A stretch of 64,000 nt of DNA from Zantedeschia hybrid cultivar (taxonomy: Eukaryota > Streptophyta > Magnoliopsida > Alismatales > Araceae), in contig JARZZO010000014.1 of NCBI GenBank assembly GCA_030544215.1, positions 33,819,734 through 33,883,733 on the forward strand, given 5' to 3'. The notes beneath the pieces are model-generated. The model ran no database searches and was not told the DNA's origin. It saw only the letters and a program-made list of their open reading frames with translations. Numbering within the stretch: the stretch's first letter is position 1; each line of letters opens with the position of its first letter. The position numbers and the translations under genes were made by a program. Shown piece after piece: positions 1 through 10,879 of the stretch.

Positions 1-2
1 TA

Positions 3-2888
3 AAAAATCATCTTGCTGGCATATCAGGAGATGTCAGTAGATGTGAGTCAGTCCCGCTGGCCTTGAAGAAGGAAATGAGGGCTTATATGATGGGTAAAAA
101 GGCACACAAAGATTTATCATCTCAACAACACATGGATTTGCAAGATGAGATATCAGGGCACCAAAGACGAAGGGATTACAGTCTACCTGTTCAGCGCCCG
201 ATCAATTTAGATGATGAGGAGGAGGATGAGGAGGATCCAGATGACCCTGATGCAGAGTACACCAGAGCTGTTCGTGCCAGTTTGCCGACAAATAGAGAAG
301 ATGAGGACCGGCGAAGAGGCATAGGATCATCAGGTGGATCAATGCCTGCTGCTTCTCAGCCTGGGATATTCGTTCCTAGGGGTTCTTCTGGTCGCAGGAC
401 TGCTAGTTCTATATTGAGTTGTGGACGGACATCAGATGTGGCACGCGGTCCTATGGACCAATTTTTGTACAGATCAAGGTCTGCCAGACAGCCTGGAATC
501 AAGCAAGCATTAAAAGGAGTCAAGGCATCAGCAAAAAATGCCTTGAAAGGAATTGTGAAATGGTTTTTACATGCAGGTGTGCCAGCACATGCCGCATCTA
601 GTCCATATTTTCAGACGATGGTGGATGCAATTGCAGATGCTGGACCTGGTGTAAAGGCCCCCACAGCTCGTTACATTTATGATGTTGGGCTTGAAGAAGA
701 GTATAATGACTTGAAGGTATGGATCGACAACTTCAAAAATGTGTGGAGGGAGCGTAGTTGTACCATAATGTGTGATGGTTGGACAGGGACCACAAGAAGA
801 TCCATGATTAATTTTCTTGTGTATTGCAGCGAGGGCACTATTTTTTTGAAGTCTGTGGATGCCTCAAACAGAATAAAGAATGCTAATTATTTGTACAGGC
901 TAATGGATGACGTGGTGGAGGAAATTGGTGAAGAAAATGTTGTGCAGATAGTCACTGACAACGAAGCAAGCTATAAAGCAGCCGGTAATTTGTTGATGCA
1001 GAAGAGACACCATTTGTACTGGGTGCCTTGTGCAGCACATTCTATTGACTTGATGATGGAGGACATAGGTAAAGATCCTTTTGTTGCTGAGGTGGTACAA
1101 CATGCTCAGATGATCACGGGATTTATTTATAGTCACAACACGATCTTACATATGATGAGAGAACATACAGGTGGACGGGATCTTCTTCGTGCTGGCCCTA
1201 CTAGATTTGCATCCAACTTCATTTCTTTAGAGAGCCTGAGTAAATACAAGCATCAGTTGGCCCAGTTAGTCCACTCTGACGAGTTTCTGGCACATATAGG
1301 GACACTGAGAGCCGATGCTAGAGAAGTTGCCTTGACAGTACAATCGCTAGTTGGGGAGAGAAGTTTTTGGGATAAGGTTTCGCGCTATCTGAAAGTGGTT
1401 GAGCCTCTGGTACGTGTTCTAAGGTTAGTTGATGGAAATGACAAAAATGACATGGGATATTTGTATGAGGCCATGGATAGAGAAAAGGAGCAATTGAGCG
1501 AAAGCCTTCCTACTTCTCATGACAAATGGTGGAGGATCATCGATAATAGATGGGAGTCGACTCTTCATCATGATCTTCATGCTGCTGGTTAATTCTTCAT
1601 CTATTTAAGTTGATTTTATGTTATTAATTTTGTTCACATTTAATTTTATATCTAATTAAAATTCAATTTATATGCAGGATATTTTTTCAACCCAAGGTAT
1701 CAGTATAGTGAGAGCGTGCATAATGACGGAGAGGTCCTTCGAGGCACAACTAATGTGATTACTAGAATATCAAGGAATACGAATGAAAGGATAGATGCCT
1801 TAGCAGAGGTACCGTACAAAGTAGGAGTTTATGAAAATGCATGCGTCTATCATTAACTTATGTTATTTATATTTATTTTGTAGATGGAGATATTTAAATT
1901 GAAGATTGGCATTTATGGAGATGATGACGTCAGGGCTGCAGTAACGAGGACAACTCCAGGTGAATTACATAATAAATAGTCAAATATTAAATTTAATGAT
2001 TGGCATTTATGATTATTGATATCGTCGTCTTCTTTTTTTTTGAACAGCTGAATGGTGGATCCAGATTAATTACAGACAAGCTGCCACAAATCCTTTGGTG
2101 TATGTTGCAGTGCGAGTACTCAGTCAAACCACTTCTTCCAGTCAATGTGAAAGAAACTGGAGTACATTCAGTCTCATTCACACGAAGGTTCGTAACAGAT
2201 TGGGGGTTTCTAGGCTGGAGAAGTTGGTGTACTGTTACTACAACATGCGTCTAAAAATCAGACAGATTCAGGAAAGACAGAGGCTTGAAAGACAGAGATT
2301 CATGGAGTTTGCTGGCAGACCAGTTGATGAGCCTGTACATCAGATTGATATTGACGAAATGTTAGATGAAGAACACCCACTGCATTCTTGGGTGGAGAGC
2401 AGAGCAGCCAGAGATGCACAGCCTGAGTTTGATCCTCAGGATCGGAGTTGGGCAGAAGGTGAATTAGATGCAGTAGTTGCTCGAGATCCTGAATTTCAGA
2501 CAACACAAGAAGGAGGTGCACTAGTTCTGCAGAGGCGCCGAAAGTCAGCCACACTAGAAGACGCTGCTAGAACTTCTGCCTCTCAGCCAGCACTCAGGAG
2601 ATCAGCTACTCAGGTGGATCCACAAAGAAGAAAGGAGAAAGAGCCAGCGAGACCTTCATTGCAGTCATCGAGCAGCAAGAAGAGAAAACAATCAAAAGGA
2701 AAGTCGAAAGAACGAGTGGACCCATCAAAAGGAGAAGAAGGGACAGTTCAGCAAACTGGAGAGACACCTGAGGACACCCCAGCTTTACCACCTCACTTGG
2801 CTAGCATGTACGAGGCAGAAAGACAAACCTACAGACGTAGAAGAAGGCGATTGAGGAAAACAAGCCAAGTGCGGAGTGATGACTCCAC

Positions 2889-2920
<32 letters not shown>

Positions 2921-3390
2921 ATGGTGATGGCGCTGCTGCTGCTGGACTATCATGAGGTTCTGCGCTTAGGAGCAGTTACACAGGATACGATGATTACTCC
3001 GCACCTCTGAGTCATTCTGAAGGAACTCAAGGTCAGAGACAAGGACAACAAAGGGGATTTCAAGGCCAACAGTGACAGGCAGGATGTGATTGACCACCAT
3101 GGGAAGATGCACCTTCTTATCCGCTCATTTTTCATCCCCCTATACTGCCATATTCAGACATCAGCAGCACTACTGAAGGGTACTCTGGACCTCCACCTAT
3201 ACAGTACGGCATTTTTGTCCCTCCAATACAATCAGGAGAAAGTTCAAGCCAACAAGCTTACACACCTAGAGGTATTCAAAGAGGATTCGAAGACTTCGCT
3301 AGTTCCTTGTTTGGCTATGGATATGCACCGGCAGATTATGGCCCGCCTGCTCAAACTTATGAACCGGATGATGAAGGATCACAAATGTGA
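3..3390 (+). pseudogene. hAT-superfamily transposase gene (BED finger end, DUF659, hAT dimerisation domain), decayed
   Basis: The reading frame is already open at the left edge, where NHLAGISGDVSRC resembles the C-terminal half of a BED zinc finger, so the gene starts upstream. I infer four exons: 3-1587, 1678-1808, 1884-1959 and 2048 onward. Each junction is GT..AG and the phases agree, rebuilding HAAG-YFFNPRYQYSE and TTP-AEWW across the joins. Exon 1 carries the DUF659/RNase H-like core (CDGWTGTT, VTDNEASYKAAG, WVPCAAHSIDLMMEDIG). Exon 4 carries the C-terminal dimerisation motif SSQCERNWSTF. hAT transposases cut and paste DNA in the nucleus. The tail holds a GAT-repeat-encoded aspartate run (about 2,890-2,926), then TGA at 2953-2955. 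The same frame stays protein-like to a TGA at 3388-3390, with two more TGAs at 3073 and 3091. Family identity is secure; that it is dead is an inference from the stops. Confidence 0.9.
2890..2926 (+). repeat. GAT trinucleotide microsatellite in the hAT coding tail
   Basis: A run of GAT units encodes an aspartate tract followed by a glycine/aspartate mix. It lies in the low-complexity acidic tail of the hAT reading frame, just before the first in-frame TGA. Confidence 0.85.
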
Positions 3391-3600
3391 TCTTTCTAAG
3401 GTATTTTTCAACAACAATATCTTTTTTAATTAATGCACAACAAAAATTATTAGTTAGTTAGTTGTCTTTAATGTTTATTTTTTATGGATGTACATGAATT
3501 GCATTCATTCTTATTGTACATCAATTGAATAATATATATGTATTTTTTTCTGATTTTTTCCTGATTTTTTTCTATTTTTTCTGATTTTTTTTTTTAAAAA
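3391..3600. other. AT-rich DNA 3' of the hAT frame
   Basis: T-rich sequence ending in repeated TGATTTTTT-like runs. I see no gene, and no terminal inverted repeat that I could pair with one outside the window. Confidence 0.5.
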
Positions 3601-3606
3601 AAATCC

Positions 3607-3708
3607 GGCCGAGTCGGACCGGCCGGACTGAGTCTGGATCGGCCGACTCGGCCGATCCATATCGGGTCGGGTCGGGATCGCCGGGTCCCGATTCCCGGTC
3701 CCGACCCG
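3607..3708. repeat. Two adjacent GC-rich inverted repeats (potential hairpins)
   Basis: GGCCGAGTCGG at 3607-3617 is the exact reverse complement of CCGACTCGGCC at 3643-3653. CGGGTCGGGA at 3668-3677 is the exact reverse complement of TCCCGACCCG at 3699-3708. The block is an isolated CpG-rich island between AT-rich flanks. It may be part of a small transposable element; no gene is recognised in it. Confidence 0.7.
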
Positions 3709-5039
3709 AGCCAGAATTCCTTGGTCCTTCATGCCATTTTTTAGGCCATCTGGAACGAGAGGAACAGTAGGATCTTTCGCAAAGAAGCATTTATCCATAA
3801 TAGAATTTTAACTTTTGTTTGTGAGAAAGTAACAGAATAGGCTTCGCTTCCTTATTATGGGTTGCGTCTTCCTTTTCTGATATTTTGAGTGAGAGGTGAT
3901 GATTGTACCATCTTGGTGCTTTTTGTATAGGGCGTTTATGAGGGTTCTGTTTATACTCTTGTACATTCTCCTATTTTTTGAATATATACTGTATACCAAC
4001 TACTTTAAAAAAAAGAATAAAGTAACCAATGTCGAACTGAAAAGGCTCAACTTTGAATCCCATATGGGGGGTGTATAAGAAAAGGAGGCTCGCCAGCACG
4101 CTCCCGTCGAGATGGACACACTCAAGGTGGGCTTGGAGCTTTGGAGGTCCCCTGTCGCAAACTTCATCTTCTCCTCTAGACTAGGGAAACACACCATGTA
4201 GCAACCCCCACTTCCCCTAAATAGGCTCGGCTACCCCCGTCTGCCACCCAATGCCGTCCCAACCTACCAGGCCTCCACGGGCTGGTGCGGCACAAACGGC
4301 CTGCTATGGCAAGAGACAGTGTTACATACACTCGTACATCGCGATCTCTCAGAGTGGGTAGGGCTCCTAAGTTTCGGCATCAATATGGTCGGCCAGGAGG
4401 TGGTCATAGAGGACGGAGTAGTAATAGGTCTTGGACATGGTGCGAACAACCTTGGCCTTGTACTAGGCCCTCTGGAAGCCCTCGTCGTCCCAACTCACCT
4501 CCGCTTCGTCGCCAATGGAGAACCTCATTGCCCTCTCTCTCCCACCCCCCCACCCCCCATCACTTCACCAAAGGTGTAGAGAGCATTAGACAAGCGATGG
4601 TGACCAGAGCTTAGTGGTGGGTGCACTTGGGAGTTCCTCCTGTGCATGTACTGGGAACCTGGAGTTTTAGGATTAATTCGATATTAGAAGCCTAATTGTT
4701 TTATCAATTCTTATAATAATCTTGTTCAAAACTTTAGTAAATGTTTCATTAGGCTGGGGACCTGGGAGGCGATGTTGGCATGGTGGGCTTATGAGGCGTT
4801 GATTTACTTTTGGTTCTAGAAGGTTGATATAGAATATATAAATCAATTAAATATTCTTACTTCGAGCCAGCTCACGAGCTAGTTGAGCTGAGCTAGGTCA
4901 AGCTCGAGCTTGGCTCGTCTGATCAGACGAGCTTAAATTAAAAGTCGGGCTTGGTTCGATTGATTAAATGAGTCGAGCCGAGCCAAGCCTAAATTGACTG
5001 AGCTTTCATAGCTCACGAATGGCTCAGTCGTAGCCACCC
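3709..5039. other. No recognised gene; mixed AT-rich DNA, a GC-richer patch and a GAGCTCG-type dispersed repeat
   Basis: The stretch about 4,080-4,620 is GC-richer and open in several frames on both strands, but none reads like a known domain and the frames overlap, so I do not call a gene. From about 4,860 to 5,030 there are repeated GAGCTNGAGC / GGCTCG words in both orientations, the texture of a small dispersed plant repeat. Confidence 0.4.
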
Positions 5040-5950
5040 CCAGCTCCAACTATTTATTAAAAACTGCAAATGTTATCTATGTTAAAGTTAGAAATCAAAG
5101 TAGGAGTAGGAATATATCACCTTACCTAAAAGGAGATACATCCAAGTTCAAGTTGCTGCAAAGATATTGTTGAATTCCCACAATTTGATGCCTTCTACTT
5201 ACTTACTAGGAACAACAAATCTTATATTAAAGTTAGAAACAGAGGAGGAACATGAATGTGTCACCTTACCAGAAAAAAGATTCATCGAAGTCCGAGCGGC
5301 TACTATTGAACCAAGCTCGAGTAGCTTGCGAGTGGCTGAACTCGTGGCCACGCCTATTAGGTCCAACTATCTATTAAAAATGCAAATGTTATCTATGTTA
5401 AAGTTAAAAACCAAAAGAGGAGCAGGAATATATCACCTTACCTGAAATGAGATACATCAAAGTTCAAGTTGCTTAAGATGTCGTCGATTCCCGCAGTTTG
5501 ATGCCTTCTACTTACTTACAAGGAACTACAAATCTTTAAAGTAAGAAATGGAGGAGGAATATGAACGTGTCACCTTATCAGAAAAGAGATTCATCGAAGC
5601 CCGAGATACTGCTATTGCGGAGCTACCCCCAATTTGATGCCTCCAGCTACCTACTAAAAACTCCAAATCTTATCTATATTAGCAATAGAAACCAAAAGAA
5701 GAGAACAAATGGATCACCTTACCTGAAAGGAGATTCGTCGAAGTTCAAGTTGTTACTGAGGTATTGTCGAATTGCCACAATTTGATGCCTTATACCTAAT
5801 AGGAACTACAATTCTTATGTTAAAGTTAGAAATTGAAGGAGAAGCATGTCACCTTACCTGAAAAGAGATTCATCGAAGTCCGAGCTACTGCTAAGATATT
5901 GTTGAATTGCCCTCAATTTAACGCCTCCAATTATATAGTAGGAACTACAA
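5040..5950. repeat. Isolated block of the array monomer (outside the main array)
   Basis: About six diverged copies of the unit that builds the array at 17-54 kb. They are recognised by recurring words such as TTAAAGTTAGAAAC, CACCTTACC, GGAGATTCATC, TTGTCGA and TTTGATGCCT. They are more diverged than the array copies and are not accompanied by the CT minisatellite or PI-PLC exons. This shows that the monomer spread independently of the larger module, or that an older part of the array was separated by insertions. Confidence 0.8.
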
Positions 5951-6340
5951 ATCTCATCTATGTTAAAGTTAGAAACATTCATGCTTCCCCCTAAACAAAA
6001 CCATAAAGGGCTTAGTCCCAAAATAAGGCTATTATGTTCTAAACTTGGAATATCAATTACTTACATTATTAAACTATCACTCTAGTTTTGTATTATAATT
6101 TTAATCAAAATCCGAGCTACTGCTAAGATATTGTCGAGTTGCCCTCGATTTAATGCCTCCAATTATATATTAAGAACTATAAATCTTATCTATTTTAAAG
6201 TTAGAAACACTGATGCTTCTCGCTAAATAAAACCATAAAGGGCTTAGTCCCAAAATGAGGCTACTATATTCTAAACTTAGAATATCAATTACCTACATTG
6301 TTAAACTATCACTCTAGTCTTGTATTATAATTTTAAACGA
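5880..6340. repeat. 232-bp tandem duplication
   Basis: The segment beginning CCGAGCTACTGCTAAGATAT at about 5,880 recurs from 6,111 with scattered substitutions. Each copy starts with an array monomer and continues into a separate AT-rich part containing GGGCTTAGTCCCAAAAT. It ends with a further partial echo of the AT-rich part up to about 6,500. Confidence 0.8.
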
Positions 6341-8305
6341 GTTACTCATATCTCAAATAACGCGCCTTGTATGATACTTTGTTTTTTATTTGGAACCAAA
6401 TAATATTCTAGTATATTGCCAAAATAAAACGTTAAACTATCAATCTAGTTTTATATTAGAATTTCAATCAACCACTTAACTATACTTCAAATAAGGCACC
6501 TTGCATGATGGTCCATTACCTCAAATGTATTTTGTTTTTCATTTTCAAACATAATAAACCGACTTAAGCATTCATTTAGACACTCATGAATTCAATGTCT
6601 CAATCAACAATCATAACATCATATATATCGCTTTTAAGGTCATTTTATGAATGTTATTTGCCTTTATGTATATTTATTTATTTATTTAAATTATGATATT
6701 ACTTAGCAAACACAAACTTAAGAACACACTGACTATACTCTGTCATTCGTGCCCTATCTTATAAGACTGCATACTACGATACCTCGACAAAACATAGACA
6801 AGAGTCAACTAATGTGGTAAAACTTTTATCATAAATCAATCGATCGACACGACTTGGTGTGCAAACTTAGTGTGCGGTCCCAACCGGCAACTGCTTACCA
6901 AGAACTACAAATCTCCTCTTTGCCTAAGACCAGAAACCCTAAACTAATTATGGCTTCAAAAGGGTTCCATAATAACATGATATCTAGTCCTCATTATTTC
7001 AAGGCAATCATTCTTTCATAAAGATAACACTTATTAAGCAGTTCTTTTTGTGGCTAAATTTTCTCAGTTCTTTCATAATAAGTAGTCACTGCAAGAAGTT
7101 CCTTATCTGAAGTATCTACAATCACCACATTCATGTGCATGACTTAATCGTCAAATCTAGTTCAGAAACACTATTATTTTTCAGCTGCCTTGTAATTCTT
7201 TCCCTAGATTGTTCATGAAGACATGGTTTGCCGCATCATACTGGATCGAGCCAACTCGTACGAGTCGACTCGTATATAGGCCGACTTGATCCACTGGTAC
7301 GCACCAAGTTAGACTGGATCGTGTCGACTCATACATGCTTAATGGAATGTTTTACATTGAGTTTTTCCTTTGATAAGTAAAATTATAATTTTTATATCAA
7401 TTAATAGGGCACATTACCCTAAAATGTGGCTTAAACTCATTAATTTTAAGAAACTCATTGGCTTAACTCATGCGACTCGGACCAAGTCGGATCGGTATTG
7501 TACCGTATCTAGGAAGATATGACCCGATACGGATCAGCGATGCGGCGAACCTTACATGGAGATGTTGTATCTTTATTCATTTAGCCCCTGCACTAATTTA
7601 AAAAAGATTTGTAAAGCCATTTCAAATACCTTTCCTATTCCCACGCATTTCAACCTATAATGAGCATGTTTTTTTTTTAATTTAATAACATGAATAATTG
7701 ATTTGTTTGAAAACAATGACAATGATTTAGCCCATCAAAATACCATTGAAATTATAGAATGGGCGATACCCATTGCAAGGGTTACCTATGGCATGTCCTG
7801 CGTAAGGCTGGGATTAGACGGAACCTCGGCAATTGGTGATATCATCTGAGAATTTTTCTTCAAAACTAAACTAAATTTAATCTAACGCAAAAGAACATAG
7901 AATGTGACAGTACCTATCTTTGTGACTTGGACGAGATATAAACATAATGCATATGACATAAGCAAATGATTTAAAGTCAGTAACAGACCAATGTCTCTTT
8001 ACCAATACTCCACCGTCGAATATCGTACTTCTTGGCTAGAAGTTGGAAATAAACAATCAATAACAGGACAATCAACCTCCATTCACCAATATTTCATGTG
8101 ATATATCCAATACCCATAACAGAATATCTAATAAAGAACCAACCACCTCCAAAAATAAAATGAAATAAAATAAATAACTGTACAGTTGCATCAGAAAATT
8201 TTGGTTCCGTTGAGGTGTTAAAACAAGTTTGGAAAGGGATTCAACAGTCTTAAGCAATTCTTAACTTTGAGGAAGGAAAACATCAAAAACAAAAATGAAG
8301 AAAGT
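6341..8305. other. Intergenic DNA, no recognised gene
   Basis: AT-rich, with no reading frame of note. Words such as CGTACGAGTCGACTCGTA around 7,230-7,340 and related GC-richer words around 7,460-7,560 look like a small decayed dispersed element. Nothing else could be supported. Confidence 0.5.
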
Positions 8306-8327
8306 AACAGTGAGGAAGGCATGCAAA

Positions 8328-9140
8328 TTTGTAGAGAAGAATGCAGATATGTCATCGATCTCATTTGACTTCAAAGTGGGAGATGGGTGTGAGATGCTTT
8401 TCTGGAGGGACGAATGGTGCTCTAACAGGTCAATGGCTTCTCAGTTTAGCAATCTGTTCTCTATTATTATTAAGCAGGAAGCCTCTGTTGCAGATGTAAT
8501 TCCTCAAAATCATGCAGGTCACCTGAGCATTACTCTCAGAAGGGATCCTACTGCGGTGGAACTAGATGAGCTCTTTGCCCTCTTCTCTTTGCTCAATCGG
8601 ACCAACATTTGTAGTGAAGAACAAGATAAGAGAATTTGGAGATGGAATAGTAATGGGAAATTTTCAGTTAATTCCCTAGTGTAATTTATGGATGATGGTG
8701 GCTGTAGGGTGTGGTGGCACTATATTGTCTGGTCAAAGCCGCTTCCTAATAAAATCAAGTTGTTCCTATGGAAGATTGCATGGTCAAAGCCGCTTCCTAA
8801 TAAAATCAAGTTGTTCCTATGGAAGATTGCATGGTGCAGGTTACCTGCAGGTCAAACGATTAAGAAATTTCATACAAATGCCAGCACTAAGTGCTCTTTA
8901 TGTGCTGCTTTTGATGGGAATCAGAACCACCTTTTTTATGTCTGTGGTACTATCAGCGTGCAATGGAAGGTTCTATGCAGATTGTTTCATATTAGATGGG
9001 TAGAACATGCTTCAGTTTTGGAGTTAATCAGATGGTGGGAACAAGTGTGCCCCTTTCCTTCACAGGAAAAATTGGGGTATCTGATTTGTCCTGCTCTTTT
9101 GTGGGCTATTTGGTGTGAAAAAAAACAGGAGAAGATTTAG
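8328..9140 (+). pseudogene. LINE ORF2 C-terminal part with zf-RVT zinc-binding domain
   Basis: One frame carries the region that follows the RT in plant LINEs (FKVGDGCEMLFWRDEWC, then RIWRWNSNGKFSVNSL) and the zinc-binding region (PNKIKLFLWKIAW, CSLC, NHLFYVCG). TAA at 8682-8684 interrupts the frame. An exact 51-bp tandem repeat (about 8,731-8,832) duplicates SKPLPNKIKLFLWKIAW in frame. In the A run near 9,117-9,125 a one-base slip seems to switch the better-looking continuation (KNRRRFSDQYR) to another frame. In the intact family this protein makes and integrates LINE cDNA; this copy cannot. Confidence 0.85.
8731..8832 (+). repeat. Exact 51-bp in-frame tandem duplication
   Basis: Two consecutive identical 51-bp copies within the zf-RVT region of the LINE fragment. 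Exact identity implies that it is younger than most of the substitutions in the element, or is a sequencing or assembly slip. Confidence 0.9.
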
Positions 9141-9508
9141 CGATCAATACAGGTGATCTAATGAGAAGTGCAATCGATGGGTTTACTTTTGGAGAGGGCT
9201 AAATTGTGGAGAAGCACGTTGTCTTGATGCTCTCTGAATCATCAGTTTTTCTTCTTGATAAAACAGGTTTTGTTGTTATCCTGTGTTTTGTTATCTTTTC
9301 TGTTTTCTTTTGGGGCCTTGGTAGGCAGTGTGTTCCCTTTAAAGGCTTATTAGTGTGCCTTCCTTGTATCCTCTTACTGTTGTTTCAATGGAATTGTGAC
9401 TTTTGTCACCTTCAAAAAACAGTGAGGAAGGCATGCAGACAGCTCTTGCATAGCTTAGAACTTTCGGAAAGAATGGACATACACAAGAAATAAGAGCAAA
9501 ACAAATAC

Positions 9509-9618
9509 CTTAGAGCAGATGCATCAGATTGGAGAGAGGCATCAAGGGCTGCATCCTCATAAGTTGAATGTGCAGGATGAATTATTGGACGACTCTGGGA
9601 AGAGTAAGCAAGAGTACA
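9509..9618 (-). CDS. Possible exon of an unrecognised minus-strand gene
   Basis: On the minus strand a CAG acceptor at 9619-9621 is followed by an open stretch (SQSRPIIHPAHSTYEDAALD, then SLQSDASALR) that ends at a GT donor (rc of ..ATAC at about 9,508). The peptide is non-repetitive and looks protein-like, but I do not recognise the family. The LINE inserted about 70 bp from this exon, which would place the insertion in the adjoining intron. This could be chance. Confidence 0.3.
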
Positions 9619-9907
9619 CTGTTTTTTGAACGGGGTGGGAATTCTACGCCAGCAGACTGTCAATACCCAAAGATATAACTAAAACTTCAATTTAATAATC
9701 ATATTGAGAGATTGATAATAGTAGTGAAAGACAATAATTCCAAAAATGGACAGCTAAGAAGATGTTCAAAGAGGCATAATTTCACATAAACAAAGTTCAT
9801 ATGACATAAACAGATAAGCATTTCATGTACTCTTTAGTACTTGTACTTTGACATCATTACATAAAGTGTAAAATCACACCCACTCCGGAACCATCTACGT
9901 ATGTACA

Positions 9908-9971
9908 TATACACACACGCACGCGCGCGCACACACACAGAGATAAGGGAGAGATAAATTGGCACATATAG

Positions 9972-10018
<47 letters not shown>
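9908..10018. repeat. Microsatellites: CA/CG tract and (GA)21
   Basis: Alternating AC/GC repeats at about 9,908-9,938 are followed by a pure (GA)21 run at 9977-10018. Open frames crossing this stretch are products of the repeat. Confidence 0.95.
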
Positions 10019-10021
<3 letters not shown>

Positions 10022-10129
10022 GAATTGGTTTTAGAACTTGGTACCCATGGCGTTGGCTGCTGGAGGAGGAGGAAGGGAAGGTTGCTAGCAAGGCAGTATC
10101 GGGTAGGTGCTGGAAGAGGTGTCCCTCAC

Positions 10130-10640
10130 ATGCTACTGCTCTGATAATAGCCATAGCTACTGCTCTGATAGTCTGAAGCATCGGAAGGAGGGATCAGTTT
10201 GTCAAGGAAGAGGATGGATGGAAAAGAGTCAACGGTAAGAGGAGAAGGGAGTGGCAGAAGAGTTATAAGGCCAGATGCATCTCTGCTCTGGTGGGTAGAG
10301 ACTGCTGTATGAGGTGGCTGCAGAAGGGTCATTGGACCAACAAGTGGAGGGAGGCAATATAAAGCTGGCACTGTAATGGGAAATGACACAGAAGCTAGGC
10401 ATGAAGTATCAGAGATGACAGTTAGATGGTTAAAAACAGACCAACCAGTGATGTTATGGATATATATGAATAGAAGGTACTGAGAAAAAAACTTGAACCA
10501 AAACAGTTCAGGCCATTTTTCAGGTTTCCAAGTTGGCGTCCAATCCCAAATTAGCCAACCCTCCTTTGTGGCATATGTTCCTAGAGGTTTTAGTGGGGCC
10601 TGGGCTATAACCAATGAATCAACCAATGTGTGGTGGTTAC
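10130..10640 (-). CDS. Possible exon(s) of an unrecognised minus-strand gene
   Basis: The minus strand is open for 188 codons (10126-10692). Its sequence is non-repetitive with two protein-like parts: PLGTYATKEGWLIWDWTPTW near 10,500-10,590, and a proline/serine-rich part ending SSYGYYQSSSM near 10,130-10,370. Between them it reads like intron. No domain is recognised. It may belong to the same gene as the candidate exon at 9,509-9,618, which has the same strand. Low confidence. Confidence 0.3.
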
Positions 10641-10879
10641 AATTAATAGACATAAAAAGGACGTACAGCAATCCATCCGTATACATGTTCACATCCTACC
10701 AGACATTCGCTTATAGATGTTTCTAAGGTAACTGATGCAATCCCTCTCAAAAGTGGTTCTCAAAAAGACATGTTTGAGTAGGGATCAAGTAGGTGTCAAC
10801 CTGCAAAATGGGTTATGTTAAAAATCAAGAAGAGTTCAAGCTGAAGACCATTTTAAAAGCTCAATTCTCAGAACACCCT

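Larger units (their letters stand above)
8306..9437 (+). mobile_element. 5'-truncated plant LINE with a 20-bp target-site duplication
   Basis: The same 20 bases, AACAGTGAGGAAGGCATGCA, stand at 8306-8325 and 9418-9437. Between them lies the 3' end of a plant L1-like element. The 3' sequence ends in a short A run right before the second copy. Long target-site duplications, 5' truncation and a 3' A tail are the marks of target-primed reverse transcription, so this is a single insertion with its ends preserved. Only the region after the RT domain survives. Confidence 0.85.

Noticed and set aside
4264..4614. Possible gene in the GC-richer patch at 4.3-4.6 kb
   Set aside because: Overlapping frames on both strands, low complexity, no recognisable motif and no convincing splice context.
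9959..10144. Plus-strand frame with an alternating Arg-Glu run
   Set aside because: It is the translation of the (GA)21 microsatellite.
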